DNA of 64,000 nt from Haloferula sp. BvORR071 (GTDB taxonomy: Bacteria > Verrucomicrobiota > Verrucomicrobiia > Verrucomicrobiales > Akkermansiaceae): NCBI RefSeq assembly GCF_000739615.1, contig NZ_BATP01000030.1:248001-312000 (forward strand), written 5' to 3'. This document shows, in pieces, positions 49,469-58,237 of the stretch (position 1 is the stretch's first letter; each line of letters begins with the position of its first letter). The notes beneath the pieces are model-generated. The model worked only from the letters and a program-made list of their open reading frames with translations, ran no database searches and was not told the origin of the DNA. A program made the translations under genes and the position numbers.

Positions 49469-51658
49469 CTACTTCGGTCCACCGAGGTGCTGCTTGAAGA
49501 AGTCCACTCTTCTCCGCTGGCCGTAACGTTCTTCTCCGCTGCCGTGGTTCTTTCCGGTCATCGGCAGGAACTCGAAGTCCTTGTCCGCGGCGATCAGAGC
49601 ATTGATCACCTGGTAGGTGGAGGAAGGGTCGACGTTGGTGTCCACCTCGCCGACTGTTAGGAGAAGCGCTCCTTGCAGGTTCTTCGCGTGGGTGACATTC
49701 GAGTTGTCCGCGTACTCCGGTCCGACCGGCCAGTCCATCCACTGCTCGTTCCACCACATCTTGTCCATGCGGTTGTCGTGGCAGCCGCAGTCGGCCACGG
49801 CAGCCTTGTAGAAGTCGCCGTGGAAAAGCATCGCGCCGAGCGCGTTCTGACCGCCCGCCGAGCCGCCGAAAATACCGACGCGCTCCAAGTCCATCTGCGG
49901 ATATTTCGCGGCCGCCGCCTTCATCCACGCGATCCGATCCGGGAAGCCGGCGTCCTTGAGGTTCTTGTAGCAGTAGTCGTGGAAGGCCTTCGAGCGGTTG
50001 GACGTGCCGCGGCCATCGATCTGCACCACGATGAAGCCATTCACGGCCACCTCGTGCTTGGGCACCATCCACGGGTTCCAGGCCTTCGGCACAAAGGAAT
50101 CCTGCGGGCCGGCGTAGATGTGCTCGATCACCGCGTACTTCTTCGCCGGATCGAAGTCCGGCGGGCGGCAGATGATTCCATAGATGTCGTACTTCCCTTC
50201 GCGGTCCTTTGAGACAAATGGCTCGGGCAGGGGCCAACCGGTCGCGCGCAGCTTCGAGTCATCCGCGGCCGCGAGTTGGGCCACCAGCCCGCCATCCCCC
50301 CAACGCCGCAACTCGGTGACCGGTGCATGGTCGACCCGCGACCAACGGCAGGTGTAGTACTTGCCATCCGGCGAACGCTCGAAGCGGTCGTGGGTACCAT
50401 CCGATTGCGTGAGCAGCACCATCGCGCCGGTATCGATCGAGACCCGCGCGTAGTGGAAGTAATAGGGGTCCTGGCCCTGGTAATAGCCGGAGATCCGCAG
50501 CAAGACCTCGCGCTTCTTCTCATCCACATCGACGACATCGCGGACAATCCACTCACCCTTGGTGAGCTGGCGCCGGGTCGAGCCGTCCTTGCCATCGAGC
50601 AGATAGAGGTGCTTCCAGCCATCGCGCTCGGACATCCACAAGATCTCATCGCCATCGTTCAGGTCGCGGCGGTAGCAATTCCCGCTGACGAAGACGAAGG
50701 TCTCGCTCTCTTCCCGCACCAGCACCCGCTGCTGGCGCGTGGCGCTATCGATCTCGATCACGTTGTGCTTCCCGAAACCGCGCTCGGTGTACTCGAAGGT
50801 CAGCCGCTTGGAGTCGCCACGCCATTCAAGGCGGTCGGTCTCGTACGGATTCGCAATCAGCCCGGCATCCGCCGCGATCGGATCACCGCTCTCCGTGAAA
50901 AATACCCAGGGTGCCCGCGTGTCCATCTCATCGCCGGGCTTCGGATAGGGCCGGGTGAAGTGCTTCGGCTGGAGCTGGTCCTTCGGCGAAGACTCGATGT
51001 AATGGACGACGCGTTCCTCGACGTCCTTCTCCTTCCACATCGCGAAGCGCGAGGAGTCCGGTGCCCACACCGGCTGGCCGCGGAATTCGCCCGCAGCGTC
51101 GCCACGTGCCAGTTCGCGTTCCCGGCCTTCCTTGCTGTCCTTGAGGATTACCTTGCCCTCGCTGATGGCCACCTCCCAGCGCCCGTCCGGCGATTGCCAG
51201 GAGACATGCTGGCGGCTGCCCCCCTCCGGCGGCCGCTCGCGCCGCTGGCCGTTGCCATCGCGTCGGCGCGGTTCATCCGGCGGCTCGGCCGGAACCAAGG
51301 TGCTACCCTCCACCTTCCGCCAGCCCTCCTGATTGCGCAGGAAGATGTTCCCTCCCTGGCCGACCCGGAAGTCGCGGAAGGATGGATTGCCCTCAAGGGC
51401 CGGCTCCACTGCCCCGCTTGCAGGGTTCACCCGCAGCAGCTTCCGGCTGTCGCCTTGATCGAGGGCGAAGAGCAGCGCCGAGCTGTCCGGGGCCCAAGAC
51501 AGATCGACCGTTTCATTCGGCACTGGGGTCTTCGCCACCCCGAACCAGCGGCCGGTGAGTTGATTGAAGGACTCCAGGTTGCCGTGGTCGGCCCGGGCGA
51601 CCGGGACCATGAGCGGAACCAAGAGAGCAAGGAGGAATGGACAGCCTTTCATCGTCAT
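49469..51658 (-). CDS. Secreted S9-family (dipeptidyl-peptidase-IV-like) serine peptidase
   Basis: 729 aa from ATG 51658 (or 51652), with a signal peptide (FLLALLVPLMVPVARA). An N-terminal beta-propeller (DPPIV_N-like; LSWAPDSSALLFALDQGD, SRKLLRV, LYLLDGKDGSTRRQLTKGEW) is followed by an alpha/beta hydrolase domain. The Ser is in VGIFGGSAGGQNALG, the Asp in LLTVGEVDTNVDPSST and the His in TGKNHGSGEERYGQRR. It probably removes dipeptides from peptides in the periplasm or outside the cell. It is divergent from a small lipoprotein gene, with only 17 bp between the starts. Confidence 0.9.
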   Translation of the reverse strand: MTMKGCPFLLALLVPLMVPVARADHGNLESFNQLTGRWFGVAKTPVPNETVDLSWAPDSSALLFALDQGDSRKLLRVNPASGAVEPALEGNPSFRDFRVGQGGNIFLRNQEGWRKVEGSTLVPAEPPDEPRRRDGNGQRRERPPEGGSRQHVSWQSPDGRWEVAISEGKVILKDSKEGRERELARGDAAGEFRGQPVWAPDSSRFAMWKEKDVEERVVHYIESSPKDQLQPKHFTRPYPKPGDEMDTRAPWVFFTESGDPIAADAGLIANPYETDRLEWRGDSKRLTFEYTERGFGKHNVIEIDSATRQQRVLVREESETFVFVSGNCYRRDLNDGDEILWMSERDGWKHLYLLDGKDGSTRRQLTKGEWIVRDVVDVDEKKREVLLRISGYYQGQDPYYFHYARVSIDTGAMVLLTQSDGTHDRFERSPDGKYYTCRWSRVDHAPVTELRRWGDGGLVAQLAAADDSKLRATGWPLPEPFVSKDREGKYDIYGIICRPPDFDPAKKYAVIEHIYAGPQDSFVPKAWNPWMVPKHEVAVNGFIVVQIDGRGTSNRSKAFHDYCYKNLKDAGFPDRIAWMKAAAAKYPQMDLERVGIFGGSAGGQNALGAMLFHGDFYKAAVADCGCHDNRMDKMWWNEQWMDWPVGPEYADNSNVTHAKNLQGALLLTVGEVDTNVDPSSTYQVINALIAADKDFEFLPMTGKNHGSGEERYGQRRRVDFFKQHLGGPK

Positions 51659-51675
51659 TCTAGGTCTAGGGAACG

Positions 51676-52224
51676 ATGACACTGTGGCTTCCCCTTCAGC
51701 CCGGCGAGCGATTGAGCGGTCAGCGGCGGAATCTCCAGCGCCAGCTCGCGAAATGGCCGATCCCACTGGCTCTCGCGCTCGCCTTCTCCGCCTGCGTCCA
51801 AACCGCGCCAGCCCCTCCCGGCGGCGGCCGCCCGGCACCGGGCCACCAGGACTGGGATGGCCGCGAGTCCAAGGCCTACCGCAGCGGCCACGCGGATGGC
51901 AGCGGGGACAAGCGCAAGCAGCTCAGCTATCAGCCTCGCGGCTCGCACTTCCCGCCGGATCTGCGCGACGACTACCTGCGCGGCTACAAGGACGGCTACC
52001 GGAATGCCAACGACAACCCCTGGAGCCAACGTCGCGCTTACGAGCTTGGCCAGAGCTACGGCCGCCGCGACCGGATCGCCGGCCAAGCGATGGATCCTCG
52101 CCGCCACGCCGCCGAGGTCCCGCGGGCGGTCCGAGGTGACTTTGCGGACGGCTATCGCGAGGGCTGGAACTCCGCGCGACCCGGCACCGGGGTGCGGCCA
52201 CCGCTCCACCCCGTTCCTTATTGA
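51676..52224 (+). CDS. Putative lipoprotein with repeated aromatic-Gly-Asp motifs
   Basis: 182 aa from ATG 51676. After about 30 residues comes a hydrophobic stretch ending in a lipobox FSAC (WPIPLALALAFSAC). The mature part repeats a Y/F-x2-GY-x-D/E-G motif (DYLRGYKDGYRNA, YELGQSYGRRD, DFADGYREGWNSA) with many R, D and N residues, resembling small repeat proteins that bind metals or nucleic acid. No family known. An internal start nearer the signal peptide is possible. Confidence 0.5.
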   Translation: MTLWLPLQPGERLSGQRRNLQRQLAKWPIPLALALAFSACVQTAPAPPGGGRPAPGHQDWDGRESKAYRSGHADGSGDKRKQLSYQPRGSHFPPDLRDDYLRGYKDGYRNANDNPWSQRRAYELGQSYGRRDRIAGQAMDPRRHAAEVPRAVRGDFADGYREGWNSARPGTGVRPPLHPVPY

Positions 52225-52316
52225 GTATTATACGCGATTTTACGTCCCATTTAAGCGCCTGCATGCCAACTTATAAGTTGCCGAGCCAAGAGCCTACCGC
52301 TAGGAAGCGCCAGTAA

Positions 52317-53516
52317 ATGAAATCCACCGTCCTTGCCGGCGCGCTTGCCGCCACCTCCCTTGTATCCACCCTGCACGCGGAAGTCTTCATTCTCGGCGCT
52401 AGCTGGCGCGAGCGCTCCCTGATCGCTCCTGAAGGCACGATCCAGCGCAACACGCGCAGCAATGTAGCCACCCGCGGCTACTTCGTCATGGAGCGCGGCG
52501 CCCCGCCGGCCCTGAAAGGTGCCTTCATCCAGTACAGCAACAACAAGCAGGACGGCAAGACCTACACGATCACCACCGGTTTCACCAATTTCACCGCCGA
52601 TGTCGTTTCGGACGAGCCGGGCACCTCGTCCCGCATCTTCGGCCACGCTTTCACCCCGGTCGCCAACGTCCCGGTGACGAACCCGACGATGAGCTTCTCG
52701 GGCAGCACCTTCGGCGGCACCAAGCCGAACCGCGTGAGCTTCGACCGCCAGGTCTTCCAAGCTGGCACCAGCACCACGACCGCCGGCCCGAATATTGTGA
52801 CCCCCGGGACCATGTTCCGCTCGATCCTTGCTGGCTCGGGCACGAATGTCGCCACGGACACGCAGACTCTGGCCCAAGCCATCAGCGAACTTACCCTGCG
52901 CTTGGATAACCAAGGCTACAAGCGCGCCGCGACGGCACCGATCATCGTCACCGATCCAGTGGCGACGTTGGCCCGCGATGGCTTCGACGCCACTAAGACC
53001 CTGAGCGTCACCCTGAACCCCGACGTTTACCCCACCCCCACCTACCAGTGGCTGAAGGGTGCGGCGGCACCGTTCACGGTGGTTGGCACTGGCGCGACCT
53101 ACCTCCTGCCCGGCGGGACGGCCGGTGACGGCACTTATCACGTGGTAGTGACCACTGCCGCTGGCAGTGACACCAGCACCAACTCGGTGGTGACCACGAC
53201 TCCGGCTGCCATGGTCTTCTCCCCCGCCCTTCCGGCAAGCGTTTCCGTGAAGGCCAATGCCTTCGCCCCGCTAACCGCTACGGTAAATGCCAACGCCTTC
53301 CCACAGGTGACCGGCTACCAGTGGACCAAATCCGCCACCGCTAACGGCATCTACGCGAACGTGCCAACCGCGAACGGCGGCAACCTGCAGACCCTGCAGG
53401 TGACCGGTGACATCAACAACCCCGCGGGTGCCGGCTTCTACAAGGTGATCGTTTCGAATGGCACCCTGCCCAACCTCACCAACGCTACCCCGGTGCAGGT
53501 GATCGCGATTCCCTGA
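52317..53516 (+). CDS. Secreted immunoglobulin-like repeat protein
   Basis: 399 aa with a signal peptide (LAGALAATSLVSTLHAEV). A 180-residue N-terminal beta-rich part is followed by two immunoglobulin-like units: YPTPTYQWLKGAAAP ... GDGTYHVVVTTAAGSDTSTN and FPQVTGYQWTKSATANG ... GAGFYKVIVSNG. Such Ig-like repeats occur in many secreted verrucomicrobial proteins and usually mediate adhesion or spacing. No catalytic motif. A strong intrinsic terminator follows at 53545. Confidence 0.72.
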   Translation: MKSTVLAGALAATSLVSTLHAEVFILGASWRERSLIAPEGTIQRNTRSNVATRGYFVMERGAPPALKGAFIQYSNNKQDGKTYTITTGFTNFTADVVSDEPGTSSRIFGHAFTPVANVPVTNPTMSFSGSTFGGTKPNRVSFDRQVFQAGTSTTTAGPNIVTPGTMFRSILAGSGTNVATDTQTLAQAISELTLRLDNQGYKRAATAPIIVTDPVATLARDGFDATKTLSVTLNPDVYPTPTYQWLKGAAAPFTVVGTGATYLLPGGTAGDGTYHVVVTTAAGSDTSTNSVVTTTPAAMVFSPALPASVSVKANAFAPLTATVNANAFPQVTGYQWTKSATANGIYANVPTANGGNLQTLQVTGDINNPAGAGFYKVIVSNGTLPNLTNATPVQVIAIP

Positions 53517-53544
53517 TCGGAGCCTTTAGTTCCTAAACTTCGAA

Positions 53545-53580
53545 GTTCCCGCCCGGCGCAAGCTTGGCGGGAACTTTTTT
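53545..53580 (+). terminator. Intrinsic terminator after Ig-like gene
   Basis: GTTCCCGCC (53545-53553) pairs with GGCGGGAAC (about 53566-53574), followed by TTTTTT. It lies about 30 nt after the stop at 53516. Confidence 0.9.
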
Positions 53581-53586
53581 CCCACC

Positions 53587-54165
53587 ATGAAGACCCCTTG
53601 GATTGCCGCCGCTGGTGCCCTGCTGGCCATCGCTTTGGCGGCATTTTTCCTTACCCGCCCGGACGCTCCGGCGCAGGCCAGCAAGCCCGGCACCAGCAGC
53701 AGCGGCAAGGGCAAGCCTGGGGCCGCCAGCGCCCAGTCCCCGGATGGCCGCCGGCTCCGCAAGCAGGCGAAGGAAACCAGCGAGGCGGACAAGAAGGCCG
53801 CCGCCGATCTGGAGCTGCTCTGGGCCCACGGCGACCAAAAGGAGACCTTGGATGCCCTCGACAAGATCGGTGACTACAAGGATCCCGATCCTTGGCGGGC
53901 GGTCGCCGGGGTGCTGATCGAGAAGGCCCGGACTGAGAGCCGCCAGGAGATCGTGGACTATCTGCTGGCCACCGGGGATGCCGCACCGATGGACATCCGT
54001 ATGGAGATGTATGCCGCCGCCCTCGACAACAAGACCAAGGGCGTGGACGACTCGGCCCGGCTGGAGCTTCAGAATCTGACCGGCGAGGTATTCAAGACCA
54101 GCGACGAGGCGCGGTCCTGGATCAAGAGCCATCCTCCGGAGCCGGAGGAAGAGCCTGCCGAATAG
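53587..54165 (+). CDS. Hypothetical membrane-anchored protein
   Basis: 192 aa. An N-terminal membrane helix (WIAAAGALLAIALAAFFLT) is followed by a Ser/Gly/Lys/Pro-rich linker and a charged helical domain (KKAAADLELLWAHGDQKETL, QEIVDYLLATGDAAPMDIRM, EVFKTSDEARSWIKSH) that ends in an acidic tail. No domain recognised; repeat-like helices could be TPR-related. Its start follows the Ig-like gene's terminator, so it is a separate unit. Confidence 0.6.
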   Translation: MKTPWIAAAGALLAIALAAFFLTRPDAPAQASKPGTSSSGKGKPGAASAQSPDGRRLRKQAKETSEADKKAAADLELLWAHGDQKETLDALDKIGDYKDPDPWRAVAGVLIEKARTESRQEIVDYLLATGDAAPMDIRMEMYAAALDNKTKGVDDSARLELQNLTGEVFKTSDEARSWIKSHPPEPEEEPAE

Positions 54166-54187
54166 AATAAGCCGGGCGAAGTCCCGG

Positions 54188-54358
54188 TCAGTAGGTCGGC
54201 AGGTTGTCCTGCTCGCCACCGTTTGCCGGACGGCCGTGGGCCTTGTTCTCCATCATGATCCCGAGCTGCCGGAAATCGCGCCCCATGCCGATGGCTGTAT
54301 TGCAGGAAGTAAGAGCGGTAACGGAGACCACCGCCAGCAGCGCGAGCAGCATTTTCAT
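54188..54358 (-). CDS. Entericidin-like small lipoprotein (56 aa)
   Basis: Short minus-strand gene, ATG 54358. Sequence: MKMLLALLAVVSVTALTSC with lipobox LTSC (Cys19), then NTAIGMGRDFRQLG. The Cys-Asn-Thr after cleavage and the following G-x-G-[KR]-D pattern are those of the entericidin EcnA/EcnB family. Mature length is about 38 residues. Entericidins are small envelope lipoproteins, described in enterobacteria as an antidote/toxin pair; here only one such gene is at this locus. Convergent with the preceding plus-strand gene. Confidence 0.7.
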   Translation of the reverse strand: MKMLLALLAVVSVTALTSCNTAIGMGRDFRQLGIMMENKAHGRPANGGEQDNLPTY

Positions 54359-54398
54359 GTCGGAATTTGGTAATTCAGATTCCTAGCGATGCAAATGC

Positions 54399-55538
54399 TT
54401 AATTATTCTTAAGTTCCTTTCGGAGGTTCACGATTTCCTCTCGAATTTCAAAAATCGAATCGCGCAGCGCTTCCAAGGCCCGGAAGTGATCCGGATCGCC
54501 AGCGGCGGCATTCACCAGCTCGGAGCAAGCCGCCAGGGCATCGTTTTGCCAGCCGAGGCAGCGCTTGAGCATGGCCAGCACGTAGCCAGTCTCGCGCTCG
54601 TAGTCGCCGTTCAGGGCACCCGCCAGCTTGCCGGCGACCTGCATCAGCGCGCTGTTCAGAACCGCGGCAGCGGGGTGTTCATCGCCCGCGCGGGTCAGAT
54701 CGATCCCACGGATCACGACATCCTGGGCCTTGGCTTGGAGCGGGTGCTGGCGCATCTCGGCATCATCATCCCAGTCCTCCTCGTCGCCACTTGCCTCGGG
54801 GGTCCATGCAGCCGGTTCCGGGGATGGGGCCTCACTCTCCTCGGCCAAGGCCTCAAGGAGGCCGTCCCAGCCCATGGCGAAAGCTTCCTTCCGCTCGGCG
54901 TCCGGATCGTCCAGGTACTTCTCGAGCACCTCCTGGTAGGCATCGGCCAGCCGGTCGGACTCCTTGAGGCGCTCTTCCCATTGGAACTCGTCCTCCTCGC
55001 CGTCGTCGTCCACCTTGCGGTCGGCAGGCTCGATCCGGCGCACCAGATCGTTCATGAAGTCCCTCATCGCCTGCATGTTAGCCAGCTTCTGGGCCTCCTC
55101 GGCATCGTCATCCATCTCCCAGGTGTGGTCGGAGAGCTTGAGCTCGAAATCGCAGGTTTCGATCACCACCCGGCCGTTGCGCTCGCTGAACCACTCCAGA
55201 TAGAGGGTGTTCTTCCAGCAAAAGGGGATCTGCTGGCGGGCCGCATACATCGCCGCGAACTCCTCATCGGAGACCAGCGGGACCTTGTTTTTGCGGGATG
55301 CGGTCATGTCCCCCACCACCCCCTGCTGGACCGCAGCGAGGTCCATGCTGGCCTGTGGCTTGGGTGCCGGATTGCGGAAGGTCAAGCGGCTGCCCGCCAG
55401 ATCGCGCCAGCAATCGCCGGCCAGATCCAGCAACACGGGCTCCTCACGGCCAAGGATCCACAAGCGGCCGACGGTTTTCCCCTCGACCGTATTGTCGATC
55501 TCGCCGCGCTCGAGGGCCTCGTCGATTCGCCACGCCAC
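54399..55538 (-). CDS. Conserved-looking hypothetical protein, acidic
   Basis: 379 aa; the GTG at 55538 is the only in-frame start before an upstream stop. No signal or membrane segment. It is strongly acidic in the middle (KVDDDGEEDEFQWEERLKES, ASGDEEDWDDDAEMRQHPL), and the C-terminus is helical (IFEIREEIVNLRKELKNN). The N-terminal part, GKTVGRLWILGREEPVLLD and FCWKNTLYLEWFSERNGR, looks globular. No family recognised. Divergent from rseP with 113 bp between the starts. Confidence 0.65.
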   Translation of the reverse strand: MAWRIDEALERGEIDNTVEGKTVGRLWILGREEPVLLDLAGDCWRDLAGSRLTFRNPAPKPQASMDLAAVQQGVVGDMTASRKNKVPLVSDEEFAAMYAARQQIPFCWKNTLYLEWFSERNGRVVIETCDFELKLSDHTWEMDDDAEEAQKLANMQAMRDFMNDLVRRIEPADRKVDDDGEEDEFQWEERLKESDRLADAYQEVLEKYLDDPDAERKEAFAMGWDGLLEALAEESEAPSPEPAAWTPEASGDEEDWDDDAEMRQHPLQAKAQDVVIRGIDLTRAGDEHPAAAVLNSALMQVAGKLAGALNGDYERETGYVLAMLKRCLGWQNDALAACSELVNAAAGDPDHFRALEALRDSIFEIREEIVNLRKELKNN

Positions 55539-55651
55539 GGTCGGCAGCTTCTGAAGTCCGGGCGGGGGGCGTCAATAGTTGTTGGAGGACGCCTGGGTTT
55601 AACTTCTTGAAGCATTTAAAGTCGCGGCTACGCTATGCCTGCGTATCCCGG

Positions 55652-57085
55652 ATGGAAATACTTCTCAAATTCGCCCAAACCGCGCTGCTGATCCTGGTCG
55701 TCATCGCCGTTTTCAACCTGATCATCTTCGTCCACGAGCTCGGCCACTACTGGGCGGCCAAGTGGCGCGGCCTGAAGATCGACCGCTTCCAGATCTGGTT
55801 CGGCAAGCCGATCTGGAGCAAGACCATCAACGGCGTGCAATATGGCCTCGGCTGGATTCCAGCGGGTGGTTTCGTGGCGCTGCCGCAGATGGCGCCGATG
55901 GAAGCGATCGAAGGCGGCAACCTCGACCAAGCACCGCTGCCGCCGATCAAGCCGCTCGACAAGATCATCGTCGCCTTCGCGGGGCCGCTGTTCTCCTTCC
56001 TGCTCGCCATCACGGCCGCGCTCTGTGTGTGGCAATTCGGGAAGCCGGCGGACATGATCGAGACCACCACCGTCGGCTACGTCGAGAAGGGTAGCGCCGG
56101 CGAGGCCGCCGGTCTCAAGCCGGGCGACAAGATTCTCGCGATCAACGGCAGCCCGGTCAGCACCTGGGTGGGGAGCGTCGATTCTGTGGTGGTCCAAGTG
56201 GCGACCAGCCGCGGCAGCCAAATCCAATTCACCGTGGATCGCGGCGGTGAGGTCGAGAACATCTACTCCGGCTTCAAGATTCCGGAGACCAAGCCCTGGC
56301 AGCGCAAGGGCGTGCGCCAGGTGGGTCTCGACCCGGTAGGCAAGGGCTTGGTTTCGATCGCGGACTTCTCCGCCGCCAAGACCCCGGCCGAAAAGGCGGG
56401 CCTCAAGAAGGGCGACGCGATCGTCTCCTTGGACAACGTGCCGGTCACGACGATCCGCCAAGCCATGGATCTGATCGAAGCCGCCGGGACCAAGCCGATC
56501 CAGATCGCCTACCAGCGCGACGGCCAGCCCGGTAGCGCGACGGTTACGCCGACGGTACCCATCTCCGGCCTGGAGAAGGATGAGCTGCGGCCAATGATCG
56601 GTGTGGCCTTCACCCAGGAATCCTTCAGCCGCGACGGACTGGTGAATCCCACGGTCCCCGAGCAGCTCACCGAGACCGTGAAGACGATGTGGCTGACCAT
56701 CGTCAGCGTGGTCTCGAAGGACTCCAGCATCGGCCTGCAGCACCTCAGCGGCCCGATCGGGATCGGCAAGGTGCAGTACAATTTCCTGCTGATGGATCAC
56801 CCGGTGCTGCGGATCATCGCCTTCTTGGTGCTGATCAACATCAACCTGGCGATCCTCAACCTACTCCCCTTCCCCGTGCTGGACGGCGGGCACATCGTGC
56901 TCGCCGGCATGGAGTGGATCGCGAAGCGGCCGGTGCGGGTGAAGCTGCTGGAATACATCCAGCTCTGCTTCGTCTGCCTGCTTTTCGGCGTGATGATCTA
57001 CGTGAGCTCCAAGGATGTGTTCGATGACTTCGGGCGCGGCGGTGGCGGTGATGGGAAGCGCAAGGAACTGGTGTTCCCGGATTGA
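55652..57085 (+). CDS. rseP: Site-2 protease RseP (M50 zinc metalloprotease)
   Basis: 477 aa inner-membrane protease that cleaves anti-sigma factors and signal peptides within the bilayer. The start at 55652 (MEILLKFAQT) is preferred over in-frame upstream starts that lack conservation. The zinc site HELGH (His28-His32) lies in the first helix, and the second ligand Asp is in LLPFPVLDGGH near residue 410. Two PDZ domains lie between (GEAAGLKPGDKILAINGSP, AEKAGLKKGDAIVSLDNVP). A strong terminator follows at 57112. Confidence 0.93.
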   Translation: MEILLKFAQTALLILVVIAVFNLIIFVHELGHYWAAKWRGLKIDRFQIWFGKPIWSKTINGVQYGLGWIPAGGFVALPQMAPMEAIEGGNLDQAPLPPIKPLDKIIVAFAGPLFSFLLAITAALCVWQFGKPADMIETTTVGYVEKGSAGEAAGLKPGDKILAINGSPVSTWVGSVDSVVVQVATSRGSQIQFTVDRGGEVENIYSGFKIPETKPWQRKGVRQVGLDPVGKGLVSIADFSAAKTPAEKAGLKKGDAIVSLDNVPVTTIRQAMDLIEAAGTKPIQIAYQRDGQPGSATVTPTVPISGLEKDELRPMIGVAFTQESFSRDGLVNPTVPEQLTETVKTMWLTIVSVVSKDSSIGLQHLSGPIGIGKVQYNFLLMDHPVLRIIAFLVLININLAILNLLPFPVLDGGHIVLAGMEWIAKRPVRVKLLEYIQLCFVCLLFGVMIYVSSKDVFDDFGRGGGGDGKRKELVFPD

Positions 57086-57111
57086 GCTGACAGAAGCTTC
57101 AAGGATTTATC

Positions 57112-57155
57112 AAAGCGCCGCTGCTGGCCCGGGAACGGGTGGTAGCGGCGCTTTT
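57112..57155 (+). terminator. Intrinsic terminator after rseP
   Basis: AAAGCGCCGCT (57112-57122) and AGCGGCGCTTT (about 57144-57154) form an 11-bp stem, followed by TTGTTTT. Confidence 0.88.
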
Positions 57156-57192
57156 GTTTTGGGTATCCTTCTTACCTCACGATGGCCCCTTT

Positions 57193-57437
57193 CGCGACGC
57201 AGTCGCTTTTAGGTGGGCCGCGAGGATCGCCGCTTTTTGGGCGGGTGGTCGAGGCAGGACGCCGTTGGAGTTCTAGATGGGTTTGCCCTTAGGGTGTGGG
57301 CGTGTTCTTTCCTTGGGGATCACCCCTACTGTCTGGAGTGGGGGAAACGGGCCTAGAACTTGTGTGGCCTTGAATGGAGCGAGCGAGCACAGAAAGCGGC
57401 GATCCTCGCGCGCACTCCTAAAGCGGCCGCGCCGCAA
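57193..57437. repeat. Palindromic MITE-like element in the 57086-57472 gap
   Basis: Left arm 57193-57237 and right arm 57392-57437 are inverted copies: 17 bp (GCGAGGATCGCCGCTTT) are perfect and the outer 28 bp are about 80 percent alike. Inside, AGTTCTAG (57270-57277) and CTAGAACT (57353-57360) form a second inverted pair. The interior shows no ORF I can support. It could be a non-autonomous element or a long structured RNA. Confidence 0.55.
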
Positions 57438-57472
57438 AGCTTCAACGCGCAAGCTAACAAGCCACCCTGCCC

Positions 57473-58081
57473 TCACTGCCCCTTCCAGAACATCATCGCG
57501 CAAACGAGCACGGCGATGCCGTAGGCCAGACCGGCCACGCTCAGCGCCTGCCAGCGCTTGCTGTTAGCGGTGGCCCAGTTCACCGCATCGCGGAAGAGGT
57601 AGGGCATGCCGACCCAGTAGAGCGAGGCGATGATCATCGCGTAGGCAAAGATCGGCACCAGCAGGCGGCTCTGCGGATCCCTTTGGAAGGCGGCGTAAAG
57701 CAAGGGCGCGGCGGCCATCAGGCCGAGCAGGCCCAAGGCGCGCACGGCGAGGAATTCCTTCACCGCATACCCGACCGCCGGAATCGCGAAAAGGATCACA
57801 TAGCGGAGATAGCCCTTGAGCGGGTTGAATTCACCCAGATCCATGGCCAAGGAATGCAGGATGCCCTTCCCGGGCGGCTGCACCAGAAGCCAGAACCAGA
57901 TCATCCCGATGAAGAGGAAGACTTGGCCGATCGCCTTGTCGCGCGGCAGCTTCTTGAGGAAGTGCTGCACTGGCTCCGGCTTGGCGAGCATCAGCGCGTG
58001 GGTGGCTACCAGCCACACCCCCAGAACCAGCCCGGTGCCGTAGAGCGGCAGCGGTTCGTACAGGTGCATCGCGTTCTCCAT
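57473..58081 (-). CDS. Hypothetical polytopic membrane protein
   Basis: 202 aa from ATG 58081 (MENAMHLYEPLPL); ATG 58069 is an alternative. About six hydrophobic segments are visible, including YGTGLVLGVWLVATHALMLA, IGQVFLFIGMIWFWLLV, YVILFAIPAVGYAVKEF and GLAYGIAVLVCAMMF. There is a charged loop KLPRDKAIGQ after the first. No family recognised. It is on the opposite strand to rseP and ends near the palindromic element. Confidence 0.65.
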   Translation of the reverse strand: MENAMHLYEPLPLYGTGLVLGVWLVATHALMLAKPEPVQHFLKKLPRDKAIGQVFLFIGMIWFWLLVQPPGKGILHSLAMDLGEFNPLKGYLRYVILFAIPAVGYAVKEFLAVRALGLLGLMAAAPLLYAAFQRDPQSRLLVPIFAYAMIIASLYWVGMPYLFRDAVNWATANSKRWQALSVAGLAYGIAVLVCAMMFWKGQ

Positions 58082-58237
58082 GTGCGCACGGGGATTAGGG
58101 GAGCCTGCTGCCCGGGACAAGGCGGAAGTCGCCGCCCGGGATTCCAGTTCCGGGCCGGATTTCCACTCCGGACCCGGCCGGATCGCTCAAAATCGCGAAT
58201 TTCACGTCTATCAAGCGCCAGGGAGGCCGATCTTCAT

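Noticed and set aside
57277-57567. 96-codon plus-strand frame through the palindromic element
   Set aside because: It crosses the right inverted arm and the end of an opposite-strand gene, and its Arg/Ser-rich peptide has no fold-like features.
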